A stretch of 64,000 bases of DNA, taken from Rhodococcoides fascians A25f (GTDB lineage Bacteria; Actinomycetota; Actinomycetes; Mycobacteriales; Mycobacteriaceae). Of this stretch, positions 27,601 through 36,066 are shown one piece after another. How positions within the stretch are numbered: the first letter of the stretch is position 1; each line of letters opens with the position of its first letter. Below the pieces are notes generated by a model, which worked only from the letters and a program-made list of their open reading frames with translations, was not told where the DNA came from and made no database searches. The stretch is from contig NZ_CP049744.1 in NCBI RefSeq assembly GCF_000760935.2, positions 3,317,501 through 3,381,500 on the forward strand, given 5' to 3'. Both the position numbers and the translations under genes were made by a program.

Positions 27601-28458
27601 CTACGGCGAAATCGACTCCGCGCGGGGTGAGACGGCAGCACCCGACACCGGTGCCGGCACCACCACACGCGCCAACTCGTCCTCGGTGGCCTCGCGTGCA
27701 TGGACGATGCTCGGCTTGCCCGCGATCGCGTCCTGCAAGTAGATCTTGGCTCTGATGAGCGGTCTGCGCCAGCGCTTCTCGCGCCGCAGAGCTCTCTCCA
27801 TCTTCTTCGGCCTGCTGGTGTAGCGCCACCTCGCCCACGGCGCGCTCGGTCGGCTCAACCGAATCGCCGCCAACACGAGGATAGGCAGTACGAACAGCCC
27901 TACCAATCCGGTCCAGATCTTGCCCTTGAGCAGGACGATCACGCACAGGGCCAGGTTGATCAGCGCCAGGAGTGCCAGCGCGCTGCGCACCCACGGATCG
28001 GGGTCGGCCCGAAAGTCTGCCGGGCTCAACAGCTCCAAAGGATGGAAGCCGAGCAGCAGCAGACCGGTGAACGCGAGGGCCGCAAAGACGGCATCGACCG
28101 ACGTGCGGCCCTGTTCCGACCAGTAGACGTCGCGGAGGTAGAAGATCAACGCGAACTCGTCGAGAACGAGCGCAGCGCCGATGCCGAAGACGGCGGCCAG
28201 TACCGCGCCGATCGTCTGCGATCCGTCGACGTACACCGCGATCAGGCCGATCCCTGCCAGCAGCATCAACACGATCCCGAACACGACGTGATGTATGTGC
28301 TGGCCACCGGGAGTGATGTTGCCGGGCCACCACTTCACATCTGCGCGAATCATCCTGACGCTGAGCCGGATCAGCAGAAAGCCCAGCAGCAGTCCCAGGA
28401 GGAAACACAGCAGTGGCAGACGACCGTGATCGATGACCCCGTGTTGCAACCACCTCAC
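27601..28458 (-). CDS. Conserved multi-pass membrane protein of unknown function
   Basis: This 285-aa protein has about six transmembrane segments in residues 15-215 and a basic cytosolic tail (RPKKMERALRREKRWRRPLIRAK). A striking conserved-looking patch, GQHIHHVVFGIVLML at about 52-66, puts three histidines at a membrane boundary, and LVLDEFALIFYLRDVYW adds acidic residues in the next helices. Together these could form a metal site, but I recognise no characterised family. It reads from a GTG with a modest ribosome site and stands alone between tex and rplS, a position empty in M. tuberculosis. Confidence 0.75.
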   Translation of the reverse strand: MRWLQHGVIDHGRLPLLCFLLGLLLGFLLIRLSVRMIRADVKWWPGNITPGGQHIHHVVFGIVLMLLAGIGLIAVYVDGSQTIGAVLAAVFGIGAALVLDEFALIFYLRDVYWSEQGRTSVDAVFAALAFTGLLLLGFHPLELLSPADFRADPDPWVRSALALLALINLALCVIVLLKGKIWTGLVGLFVLPILVLAAIRLSRPSAPWARWRYTSRPKKMERALRREKRWRRPLIRAKIYLQDAIAGKPSIVHAREATEDELARVVVPAPVSGAAVSPRAESISP

Positions 28459-28556
28459 GTGCGTCTCACGTCCTTCCTACCGAACGACCGGCGAGTCGGA
28501 CTTCACACTATTCGTGATAAGTGCCGCCCAGGACGGCATCGACCACCGAGCCGTCG

Positions 28557-30905
28557 CTATTTTCCGAATCCGGCCTTCCGCAGCGCGTCGGCCATCGAAC
28601 CGGCCGCCGGTGCGGCCTGCTGGCCGCCGCCGCGGCGTTCACGCTGGGGACGTGAGTCTCGTCCGCGACTGCCCTGGTCGGCACCGCCGGCTCGCCCCTG
28701 GCCCCGCGGACGTTCGCCCTGTTGTCCACGTGGGGCGTCCTTTCCGGCGGAGGCCCCAGGCTCGTCGTCCAGTCGCAGGCTCAACCCGATGCGCTGACGA
28801 GGGAGGTCGACCTCCATGACCTTGACGCGCACGACGTCACCGGATTTGACGACCTCACGCGGGTCCTTGACGAAGTTGTGCGACATCGCAGAGACGTGAA
28901 CGAGACCGTCCTGATGCACACCGACGTCGACGAAAGCACCGAATGCCGCCACGTTGGTCACGACGCCTTCGAGCGTCATCCCCGGCTTCAGGTCGGCCAC
29001 CTTCTCGATACCGGCCGCGAAAGTGGCGGTCTTGAACTCCGGACGCGGGTCGCGTCCCGGCTTCTCCAGCTCGGAGATGATGTCGGTGACAGTGGGCAAC
29101 CCGAATCGTTCGTCGACGAATTCCGCGGGATCGAGGCGGCGCAGGAGGGCCGTGTTTCCGACCACTTCGCGCACTCCGACGCCGGCCTTGCCGACGATGC
29201 GGCGCACTACGGGGTACGCCTCCGGGTGCACGCTCGACCGATCGAGTGGATCCTCTCCCCCGGAGATGCGGAGGAATCCGGCGCACTGCTCGAAAGCTTT
29301 GGGGCCCAAGCGCGGTACGTCCTTGAGGGTGCTGCGGCTGGCGAACGGTCCGTTCTGGTCGCGGTGCGCCACGATGCTCTCGGCGAGCGAGCCGGCAATT
29401 CCGGATACCCGCGACAGCAGTGGCACCGACGCTGTGTTGACGTCGACACCGACCGCGTTCACCGCATCCTCGACGACGGCGCCGAGAGAACGAGCGAGCA
29501 GGGTTTCGGAGATGTCGTGCTGGTACTGGCCGACGCCGATGGACTTGGGATCGATCTTGACCAGCTCGGCCAACGGATCCTGCAGCCTGCGTGCGATCGA
29601 GACCGCGCCGCGGATCGAGACGTCGAGTTCGGGCAGTTCACTCGAGGCGTACGCCGACGCCGAGTAGACGGAGGCACCGGCCTCGGAGACCACCACCTTG
29701 GTCAGATTCGCAGCCGGGAACTTGGCAATCAATTCTGCTGCCAGGGAATCGGTTTCGCGTGACGCCGTACCGTTTCCGATGGCGATGAGCTCCACTTTGT
29801 GCTTGGCCGCGAGGCCGGCGAGAGTGGCCAGTGCCTGATCCCACTTGCCCTGCGGCTTGTGGGGATAGATGGTGTCGTAGTCGACGACCTTTCCGGTCGC
29901 GTCGACGATGGCAACCTTGGTGCCGGTACGGAAGCCCGGGTCGAGGCCCATCGTGGTGCGGTTGCCCGCCGGCGCGGCGAGCAGCAGGTCCTTGAGGTTG
30001 CTCGCGAACACGTCGACGGCGTCCTTCTCGGCGGACTGGCGCAGTCGCATACGGGTATCGAGGGAGACCGTGACCAGCATTTTGGTACGCCACGCCCATC
30101 GAACGGTATCGAGCAGCCACTTGTCGGCGGGCCGTCCTCGATTCGCGATTCCGAACTTGGTGGCGATCCGACCCTCGTAGACGCTCGGCACCCCGGGCGT
30201 CGGTTCTTCGCGCTCGGGCTCGAATCCGAGCGAGAGTACTTCTTCCTTCTCGCCTCTGAGGGTGGCGAGGATGCGATGCGAGGGCAGGCTCGTGAAGGGT
30301 TCGGAGAATTCGAAGTAGTCCGAGAACTTGGCACCCTCCTCCTCTTTGCCCTTGCGGACAGTGGCAACCAGCTTGCCGGAGGTCCACATGAGTTCGCGTA
30401 GTTCACCCACCAGGTCGGCGTCCTCGGCGAAGCGCTCGACGAGAATCGCACGCGCGCCGTCGAGCTGCTCCTGATCGAACTGCGCCGGATCCGTCGTGGG
30501 GTCGGAGAACAGGGCATCGGCCACGGGCTCGTGCCCCGCTTCACGCGCAATCTGGGCTTTCGTCCGACGCTTGGGCTTGAACGGCAGATAGATGTCCTCG
30601 ACGCGCGCCTTGGTATCGGCGAGCATCAAAGACTGCTCGAGGGCGTCGTCGAGCTTGCCCTGACCACGGATGGATTCGATGACGGCGTCTCTGCGCTCGT
30701 CGAGCTCACGGAGGTACCGCAGCCGCTCGTCGAGCTGACGCAGCTGCGCATCGTCGAGGGTGCCGGTGACCTCCTTGCGGTACCGCGCGATGAACGGGAC
30801 CGTCGAGCCGCCGTCGAGCAGTTCTACGGCGGCCCGAACCTGTTCCTCACGAACGTCGAGTTCTTCGGCTATGCGCTTGTTCACAGATTTCAGAGCAGTG
30901 GTCAC
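28557..30905 (-). CDS. tex: Tex-family RNA-binding transcription accessory protein
   Basis: Tex proteins bind nucleic acid through a C-terminal S1 domain and act in transcription and stress fitness. The protein is 782 aa. The N-terminal helical region starts MTTALKSVNKRIAEELDVREEQV. FIARYRKEVTGTLDDAQLRQL is the family signature. The YqgF-like RNase H fold is at about 325-450 (TMGLDPGFRTGTKVAIVD). Tandem helix-hairpin-helix motifs are at 500-560 (NTASVPLLSRVSGIAGSLAE). The S1 domain is at about 648-717 (GMTLEGVVTNVAAFGAFVDVG). The end is an Arg/Gly/Gln-rich tail of 60 residues, probably an extra RNA-binding element. It is divergent from the LppW-like gene. Confidence 0.95.
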   Translation of the reverse strand: MTTALKSVNKRIAEELDVREEQVRAAVELLDGGSTVPFIARYRKEVTGTLDDAQLRQLDERLRYLRELDERRDAVIESIRGQGKLDDALEQSLMLADTKARVEDIYLPFKPKRRTKAQIAREAGHEPVADALFSDPTTDPAQFDQEQLDGARAILVERFAEDADLVGELRELMWTSGKLVATVRKGKEEEGAKFSDYFEFSEPFTSLPSHRILATLRGEKEEVLSLGFEPEREEPTPGVPSVYEGRIATKFGIANRGRPADKWLLDTVRWAWRTKMLVTVSLDTRMRLRQSAEKDAVDVFASNLKDLLLAAPAGNRTTMGLDPGFRTGTKVAIVDATGKVVDYDTIYPHKPQGKWDQALATLAGLAAKHKVELIAIGNGTASRETDSLAAELIAKFPAANLTKVVVSEAGASVYSASAYASSELPELDVSIRGAVSIARRLQDPLAELVKIDPKSIGVGQYQHDISETLLARSLGAVVEDAVNAVGVDVNTASVPLLSRVSGIAGSLAESIVAHRDQNGPFASRSTLKDVPRLGPKAFEQCAGFLRISGGEDPLDRSSVHPEAYPVVRRIVGKAGVGVREVVGNTALLRRLDPAEFVDERFGLPTVTDIISELEKPGRDPRPEFKTATFAAGIEKVADLKPGMTLEGVVTNVAAFGAFVDVGVHQDGLVHVSAMSHNFVKDPREVVKSGDVVRVKVMEVDLPRQRIGLSLRLDDEPGASAGKDAPRGQQGERPRGQGRAGGADQGSRGRDSRPQRERRGGGQQAAPAAGSMADALRKAGFGK

Positions 30906-30973
30906 GGCGATGGACCCTACCGCTACTGTGGGACAGGTCGGTCAGCGGTTCAACGTCTGGGAGAGATGCACGC

Positions 30974-31930
30974 ATGGTCAGGGTGTCTCGATTCCTGACT
31001 GTCGTCTGTGCCTCCCTGCTCTTCACCGCAGGTTGCTCGGTTCCACCGGACGATCAACCCGGCGACTCCGCTGCGAAAGCAACCGCCGAGACCTCCGCGT
31101 CGCCCTTTCCCGACATGCAGAAGGTCGACGGCGTCGCTCTGGAAGCCCGAATCCCCATGGCGATCGCGTCGGCGCAGGCCCGAGGTGCCGACGTCGACTT
31201 CGCCTTGCTCGACCGCGACACCGGGTCTTTCTACAGCAGCAACGCCGACATACAGGTCGAAACCGCATCGGTGTCCAAGCTCTTCATCGCCGACGAAGTG
31301 ATGTTCCGAGCGCAGTCGGAGAACCGCCCTGTCTCGGCCGACGAACTGGCCACCATGACCAGCATGCTGGAGCTCTCCGACGACAACGCCGCCTACACCC
31401 TGTGGTACCGCTACGGCACGTCCGACATCGTCCGCGCGGTCGCGGCCCGATACGGATTGCAACGCACGACGGCACCGGGCGACGATCAGTGGTACAACAC
31501 CGAAACAACGCCGAGCGACCTGGTCGGGTACTACGCGGGCTTGCTCAACGGCAGCGGCGGACTGACGACTGCGTCGACGGACGTCATCATCGGCATGCTG
31601 CGGCGTTCGGCACCGATTGCCGCAGACGGCTACAAACAACATTTCGGAATCGTCGACGGTCTACCGGGCGAGAGCGTGCACGCCGTCAAGCAGGGCTGGA
31701 TGTGCTGTGTTTCCGATCGGTGGGTGCACTTGTCGACCGGCACGATCGGGGTCGACAATCGCTACGTCCTCGCTCTGTCGTCACGGGAAGACATCTTCTA
31801 CGCCGACGACATGGAGAGCTATCCGGACACCGCGGTGGTCGACGTGAGTGACGACGCCAGCGCCCTACATGCCAGGGACACTCTCACCGGATTCGTCTCG
31901 ATGCTTTTTCCTGGCGGTACGATCAGCTGA
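30974..31930 (+). CDS. lppW: LppW-like lipoprotein with serine beta-lactamase fold
   Basis: This 318-aa secreted protein has a lipobox ending at Cys21 (SLLFTAGC). After a 30-residue disordered linker comes a class-A beta-lactamase/DD-peptidase-like domain. It has SVSK at residues 99-102 (nucleophile Ser99, Lys102), SDDN at 135-138 in place of the standard SDN, and VKQG at 238-241 in place of the KTG triad. The motifs are therefore altered, and beta-lactam hydrolysis is doubtful. It is the positional counterpart of M. tuberculosis LppW (rplS...lppW-trmD). Paired cysteines (MCCV, residues 243-246) are unusual. It converges with trmD, leaving 5 bp. Confidence 0.85.
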   Translation: MVRVSRFLTVVCASLLFTAGCSVPPDDQPGDSAAKATAETSASPFPDMQKVDGVALEARIPMAIASAQARGADVDFALLDRDTGSFYSSNADIQVETASVSKLFIADEVMFRAQSENRPVSADELATMTSMLELSDDNAAYTLWYRYGTSDIVRAVAARYGLQRTTAPGDDQWYNTETTPSDLVGYYAGLLNGSGGLTTASTDVIIGMLRRSAPIAADGYKQHFGIVDGLPGESVHAVKQGWMCCVSDRWVHLSTGTIGVDNRYVLALSSREDIFYADDMESYPDTAVVDVSDDASALHARDTLTGFVSMLFPGGTIS

Positions 31931-31935
31931 ATTGC

Positions 31936-32616
31936 TCAGTCGCCGAGCAGATCCGGGCGACGCTCGGCGGTCCGAGTCAACGACTGGGCCCGACGCCATG
32001 CCGCTATCTTCGCGTGATCGCCGGATAGCAGGACGTCGGGAACGTCGAGTTCGCGCCACCGGGCCGGACGCGTGTAGCTCGGCCCTTCGAGCAGACCGTC
32101 GGAGAACGAATCCTCTTGGTGCGACTGTTGATTGCCGAGTACTCCGGGCATGAGTCGAACCACCGCCTCGGCCATCACCAGGACGGCCGCCTCGCCGCCG
32201 ATGAGCACGTAGTCGCCGATACTGACTTCTTCGACGCGTACGCGGCGCGATGCGTCTTCGAAGACCCGCTGATCGATACCTTCGTACCGGCCGCACGCGA
32301 ACACCAGATGTTGCTCGGTGGACCACCGTTCGGCCGTGCGCTGGGTGAACGGAACACCGGCGGGAGTGGGAACGACGAGGAGCGAATCCTCGGTCAGCAC
32401 GTGGTCGAGGGCATCGCCCCAGACCGTCGGCTTCATGACCATGCCAGGTCCGCCGCCATAGGGTGAATCGTCGACGGCCTTGTGCACGTCATGGGTCCAC
32501 GATCGCAGATCGTGAACCTCCACAGAGACAAGACCGCGGTCGATTGCCTTGCCCAACAGAGCAGTTCGCAGCGGAGTCAGGTATTCGGGGAAAATGGTGA
32601 CGACGTCGAGGCGCAC
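31936..32616 (-). CDS. trmD: tRNA (guanine37-N1)-methyltransferase
   Basis: This enzyme methylates G37 next to the anticodon and prevents +1 frameshifting. The protein is 226 aa with a GTG start. It has the SPOUT trefoil knot: MRLDVVTIFPEYLTPL, DDSPYGGGPGMVMKP, LVFACGRYEGIDQRV and VEEVSIGDYVLIGGEAAVLVM. The C-terminal helical domain includes QSHQEDSFSDGLLEGPSYTRP. It lies 3 bp after rimM in the rpsP-khpA-rimM-trmD operon. Confidence 0.97.
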   Translation of the reverse strand: MRLDVVTIFPEYLTPLRTALLGKAIDRGLVSVEVHDLRSWTHDVHKAVDDSPYGGGPGMVMKPTVWGDALDHVLTEDSLLVVPTPAGVPFTQRTAERWSTEQHLVFACGRYEGIDQRVFEDASRRVRVEEVSIGDYVLIGGEAAVLVMAEAVVRLMPGVLGNQQSHQEDSFSDGLLEGPSYTRPARWRELDVPDVLLSGDHAKIAAWRRAQSLTRTAERRPDLLGD

Positions 32617-32619
32617 GAT

Positions 32620-33198
32620 CTACTCCGGGTCCAGCAGGCCCTCGGGCGGATCGATCTCGATCGTCTTGTCGGCCAACGACACCGACGTGACGATCGCGGC
32701 CACGAAGGGAACGAGAATTTCGGCGCGTGTGTCTCCGCCGGACTTCGGACCAGTAGCGGAGCCTGCGGAACGACCGAATTCAGGGGCAGGCCGGATCGAG
32801 AGCAACTCCCCCGCGGCCGAGTGCAGGACTTCGCGGACCGTTCCCACTGCCGAACCGTCGGCCAGAACGACGGTGAGTCCTTCGAGTTCGTGATCGTAGA
32901 ATTCGTCCGGATCGTCGGACGGCGGCAGATCCGTCGACTCGACGATGAACAACGTTCCGCGGATCTGGTCCGCGGTCGTCTTGTCGTCGATGCCGTTCAG
33001 ACGCAGCAGAAGCCGCCCGGAGTGTTCCCGGACGGCATCCACCGTGTACGAGGTGGGAGCAGCGTCCGATCGGGGCTTGCGGCCGCGAAGAACGGTCCCC
33101 ACTGCGAAGCGGTCGTCGGGGTCGTCGGTGCGAACCTCGACGACGACTTCGCCTTTGATGCCGTGCGACTTTGCAACACGGCCGATGACCAGCTCCAT
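32620..33198 (-). CDS. rimM: 16S rRNA processing protein RimM
   Basis: This maturation factor for the 30S head binds S19. The protein is 192 aa. The N-terminal domain is ELVIGRVAKSHGIKGEVVVEV, and the C-terminal PRC-barrel has YDHELEGLTVVLADGSAVGTV and ILVPFVAAIVTSVSL. Between those barrel strands is an extra 20-residue Gly/Ser-rich stretch (about residues 138-160, PEFGRSAGSATGPKSGGDTR). Its DNA matches an intergenic repeat family found elsewhere in the window (see findings). It is 15 bp after khpA and 3 bp before trmD. Confidence 0.95.
   Translation of the reverse strand: MELVIGRVAKSHGIKGEVVVEVRTDDPDDRFAVGTVLRGRKPRSDAAPTSYTVDAVREHSGRLLLRLNGIDDKTTADQIRGTLFIVESTDLPPSDDPDEFYDHELEGLTVVLADGSAVGTVREVLHSAAGELLSIRPAPEFGRSAGSATGPKSGGDTRAEILVPFVAAIVTSVSLADKTIEIDPPEGLLDPE
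32746..32775. repeat. Repeat-family copy inside rimM
   Basis: The minus strand reads GGTCGTTCCGCAGGCTCCGC then TACTGGTCCG. Against the 33-bp unit at 59092-59124 it differs by one deleted T and about three substitutions over 30 bp. It encodes the FGRSAGSATGP part of the RimM insert and keeps the frame. Confidence 0.5.
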
Positions 33199-33213
33199 GA
33201 TTGTGTGCGTGAC

Positions 33214-33456
33214 CTAGTGGTCCGTGTCGACCACATCGACACGAATGCCGCGACCACCGATACCCGAGACGAGTGTGCGCAGCGCCGTGGCGGTACGACC
33301 GCCGCGACCGATGACCTTGCCCAGATCGTCGGGGTGCACGTGAACCTCCACGGTGCGACCACGACGGCCGGTGATCATCTCGACGCGAACGTCATCGGGA
33401 TTGGCGACGATGCCGCGAACGAGATGTTCGACGGCATCGGCGACAACGGCGCTCAC
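33214..33456 (-). CDS. khpA: KhpA-family KH-domain RNA-binding protein
   Basis: This 80-aa single KH domain has the GXXG loop as [16 protein letters not shown] at about residues 48-63, preceded by [21 protein letters not shown]. KhpA proteins bind RNA, often as a heterodimer with KhpB, and affect cell division and translation. The GTG start overlaps the rpsP stop (GTGA), so translation follows rpsP. It is the second gene of the rpsP-khpA-rimM-trmD operon (Rv2908c type). Confidence 0.93.
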   Translation of the reverse strand: MSAVVADAVEHLVRGIVANPDDVRVEMITGRRGRTVEVHVHPDDLGKVIGRGGRTATALRTLVSGIGGRGIRVDVVDTDH

Positions 33457-33929
33457 TTCTCAGCAGCCTCGGCGGCCGGCGCGTCTGCCGTCTCGGTTGC
33501 TGCAGCGTCGGTGCTCTCCGCAGCGGCGTCGTCGGACTTCGGAGCCTTCTTCTTCTTCGCGGTGGTGGCCTCGCCCTGCGGCTCGGAATCTGCCTGCGCC
33601 AGTGCGGCGTTGAACAGGTCGAGCTTCGACGGCTTGGGCTCGGCGAGGCGGAGGGTTCCCTCGGTGCCGGGCAGACCCTTGAACTTCTGCCAGTCGCCGG
33701 TGATCTTCAGCAGGGCCTCGACAGGCTCGGTCGGCTGCGCGCCGACGCCCAGCCAGTACTGCGCACGCTCGGAGTTGATCTCGATGACGCTGGGGTCCTG
33801 CTTGGGCTCGTACGTGCCGATGGTCTCGATCGCACGGCCGTTACGGCGGGTACGAGCATCGGAGATGACGACGCGGTAGTGCGGGGTGCGGATCTTGCCG
33901 ATACGCATGAGCTTGATCTTGACGGCCAT
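33453..33929 (-). CDS. rpsP: 30S ribosomal protein S16
   Basis: This small-subunit protein is needed early in 30S assembly. The protein is 158 aa beginning [52 protein letters not shown] is the conserved core. The last 50 residues are an Ala/Glu/Lys-rich tail ([18 protein letters not shown]...), an extension typical of actinobacteria. The ribosome site AAAGG lies 13 nt before the ATG. The 186 bp upstream to the CPBP gene should hold the operon promoter. Confidence 0.97.
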   Translation of the reverse strand: MAVKIKLMRIGKIRTPHYRVVISDARTRRNGRAIETIGTYEPKQDPSVIEINSERAQYWLGVGAQPTEPVEALLKITGDWQKFKGLPGTEGTLRLAEPKPSKLDLFNAALAQADSEPQGEATTAKKKKAPKSDDAAAESTDAAATETADAPAAEAAEK

Positions 33930-34115
33930 GTTCTGGTGGAGCCTTTCGAAAGTTGGTCACGGCGCAATTCAGCGGTTCACACGGCATGCGAACCCGGTTT
34001 TGCGTTGAAGGTTGTTGTGACCGCCGCGCGGTACGTAACCGGAAGACGGGCGAACAGCTGTTCATTGTGCCAGACGAGCACCGCGAACCGTGAATCGCCC
34101 TCGGCAACGAGTCGC

Positions 34116-34946
34116 TCAAGCAAGCAGGATCACGAGGGCAGGCAGTGTGTTGTTCATCGAGTGGGCCGTGGTCGACGCCACGATCGAGCCGGTCCGCATT
34201 CTGGCGATGCCGATTGCCAGCCCGCCCCACAGCAGAATCACGAAGCGCCACCATTCGCGATGCCAGATGGCGAACACGACCGCCGTGATCGCCAGGACCA
34301 CCCATCGATTGCCCAGCCAGGCCATCGGCATCGGGCGGGTGCGCTTCTCGAGCGCGCCCCACAGCATGCCGCGAAACATCGTTTCCTCGCAGATCGGTGC
34401 GCCGGTCCAGATCCATACGGCCAGAGCGACTTTCCATCCGACAGCCGTATCCGTGACGTTGCCCAGTGGGGTCTGGTCCTCGAGGTCGAGGCTAGACAAG
34501 AGCACCAGCGCGAGCAGTAGACCGCCGACCACGGCGACACCGCCCCAGGCCAGTCCGGATCGAACCTGACCCAGTAGTTCGGAACTGGATCTGGGAAGAC
34601 CGAAATCCACGACGGGACCGTTGCCACGAGACATCGAGATCGCCACAGCCAGTCCGGCGGCGAGCAGGCTGGGAATCATGATGCCCACGACGAACAGAGA
34701 GGAGGTCTCGGTCGTCACGACGAGTCCGAGAAGCAGGAAGCCCGCCAGATTGAGGCCCAGAACGAGCGCTGCCGCCGGTAGTCCCCATCGCTGGCCGCGT
34801 CGACGCTGGTGAGCGGCCTGTTCGGCCCGCCAGTAGGTCTCGGACAGTCCCGAGCCTTGCTGCTGAACGTGATTCATCGGTGCCAATCCGGCCCAACCCG
34901 GGCGGTTCGGGTCGAACTGCCCGCCGCTGTTGTACGGATCAGTCAT
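34116..34946 (-). CDS. CPBP-family intramembrane metalloprotease
   Basis: This 276-aa membrane protein is of the CAAX-protease/bacteriocin-processing (Abi) family. A 55-residue soluble N-terminus (QFDPNRPGWAGL...) precedes about seven or eight helices. The catalytic motifs are CEETMFRGML (EExxxR) at about residues 184-193 and VFAIWHREW (FxxxH) near 220; the third, weaker His motif is near STTAHSMNN at about 261-269. The chosen ATG has GGAGG 6 nt away; a GTG one codon earlier is too close. Substrates are unknown. It starts just inside the end of the amidohydrolase gene (8-bp overlap), so the two are coupled. Confidence 0.88.
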   Translation of the reverse strand: MTDPYNSGGQFDPNRPGWAGLAPMNHVQQQGSGLSETYWRAEQAAHQRRRGQRWGLPAAALVLGLNLAGFLLLGLVVTTETSSLFVVGIMIPSLLAAGLAVAISMSRGNGPVVDFGLPRSSSELLGQVRSGLAWGGVAVVGGLLLALVLLSSLDLEDQTPLGNVTDTAVGWKVALAVWIWTGAPICEETMFRGMLWGALEKRTRPMPMAWLGNRWVVLAITAVVFAIWHREWWRFVILLWGGLAIGIARMRTGSIVASTTAHSMNNTLPALVILLA

Positions 34947-36057
34947 CACCGGCCTCCGATCTTCTCGTCGTGCGGGCTCCTCTGTCGGTCACGCGTCCGC
35001 GCAGTATCACCAACTCCGGGTTGGCCAGCACGTCCGGTCCTCCACGTGGATCCTGGGAGTAGACGACGAGGTCTGCGGGTGCGCCGTGCTCGAGCCCCGG
35101 TCGTCCCAGCCAGGACCGAGCGTCCCAGCAGGCAGCACCGAGGGCGTCCGTCGGAGAAAGTCCGACGCGCGCGAGTGCCGCGACCTCGTCGGCGATGCGA
35201 CCATGGGCGATCGACCCACCGGCATCGGTTCCCGCATAGATGGAGATCCCGGCATCATGGGCCCGTCCGACGGTGCCGGCGACGCGGGCGTGCAGCGCCC
35301 GCATGTGCCGGGCGTAGACGGGGTATCGGGTGGCGGAGTCCGCGATTCCGGGAAACGTCTCGATGTTGATGAGCGTCGGCACCAGCGCAGTTCGGTGATC
35401 GACCATCATCTCGATGGTCTCGTCGGTCAGACCGGTGCCGTGTTCGATGCAGTCGATTCCCGCCGCGATCAGTCCGGGGAGCGCATCCTCGCCGAATACA
35501 TGGGCGGTCACCCGCGCGCCCTCGGCATGAGCAGCGGCTATGGCGTCGACGAGGATCGAGTCGTTCCACAGCGGCCGAAGATCGCCTACCGAGCGATCGA
35601 TCCAATCGCCGACGAGCTTGACCCAGCCGTCACCGAATCGAGCCTGCTGTGCAACTGCCTCGGGCAGCTGCGACTCGTCCTCGATATCGATGGCCAGACC
35701 CGGTATGTACCGCTTCGGCGATGCGATGTGTCGGCCTGCTCTGATGATCCGAGGAAGGTCGTCCCGCTCGTCCAACTCGCGGGTGTCGACCGGGGACCCG
35801 GCGTCGCGAAGCAGCAACGCGCCGACGCCTCGCTCGGTTTGTGCCTGCCGGATCGAGCCGCTCAGATCCGTGTGGCCCCCGCCGTACTCGATTCCCACAT
35901 GACAGTGGGCATCGACGAGACCGGGCAGAATCCAACCACCGTCGTGCACGAAATCCGCGTTCGCAATCGGCTCCGCGGAGAAGAGACCGTGGTCGATCCA
36001 GAGATCGACCTCGGACCCCTCCGGCAGTACGCGCCCCCGCACCCGCATCGCCGACAC
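34939..36057 (-). CDS. Amidohydrolase-superfamily metal hydrolase
   Basis: This 372-aa metal-dependent hydrolase has a composite beta-sandwich and TIM barrel. The N-terminal metal motif is LPGLVDAHCHVGIEYGG (HxH) at about residues 45-60. Further ligands are a Lys/Lys-like position in DGWVKLVGDW, His in ARVTAHVFGEDAL and CIEHGTGL, and Asp in YAGTDAGGSIAHG. The ending APADLVVYSQDPR is typical of imidazolonepropionase- and prolidase-like members. The substrate is unknown. It is 9 bp after ffh, the same arrangement as in M. tuberculosis (Rv2915c-ffh). Confidence 0.9.
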   Translation of the reverse strand: MSAMRVRGRVLPEGSEVDLWIDHGLFSAEPIANADFVHDGGWILPGLVDAHCHVGIEYGGGHTDLSGSIRQAQTERGVGALLLRDAGSPVDTRELDERDDLPRIIRAGRHIASPKRYIPGLAIDIEDESQLPEAVAQQARFGDGWVKLVGDWIDRSVGDLRPLWNDSILVDAIAAAHAEGARVTAHVFGEDALPGLIAAGIDCIEHGTGLTDETIEMMVDHRTALVPTLINIETFPGIADSATRYPVYARHMRALHARVAGTVGRAHDAGISIYAGTDAGGSIAHGRIADEVAALARVGLSPTDALGAACWDARSWLGRPGLEHGAPADLVVYSQDPRGGPDVLANPELVILRGRVTDRGARTTRRSEAGDD

Positions 36058-36066
36058 GTGCGGCGC

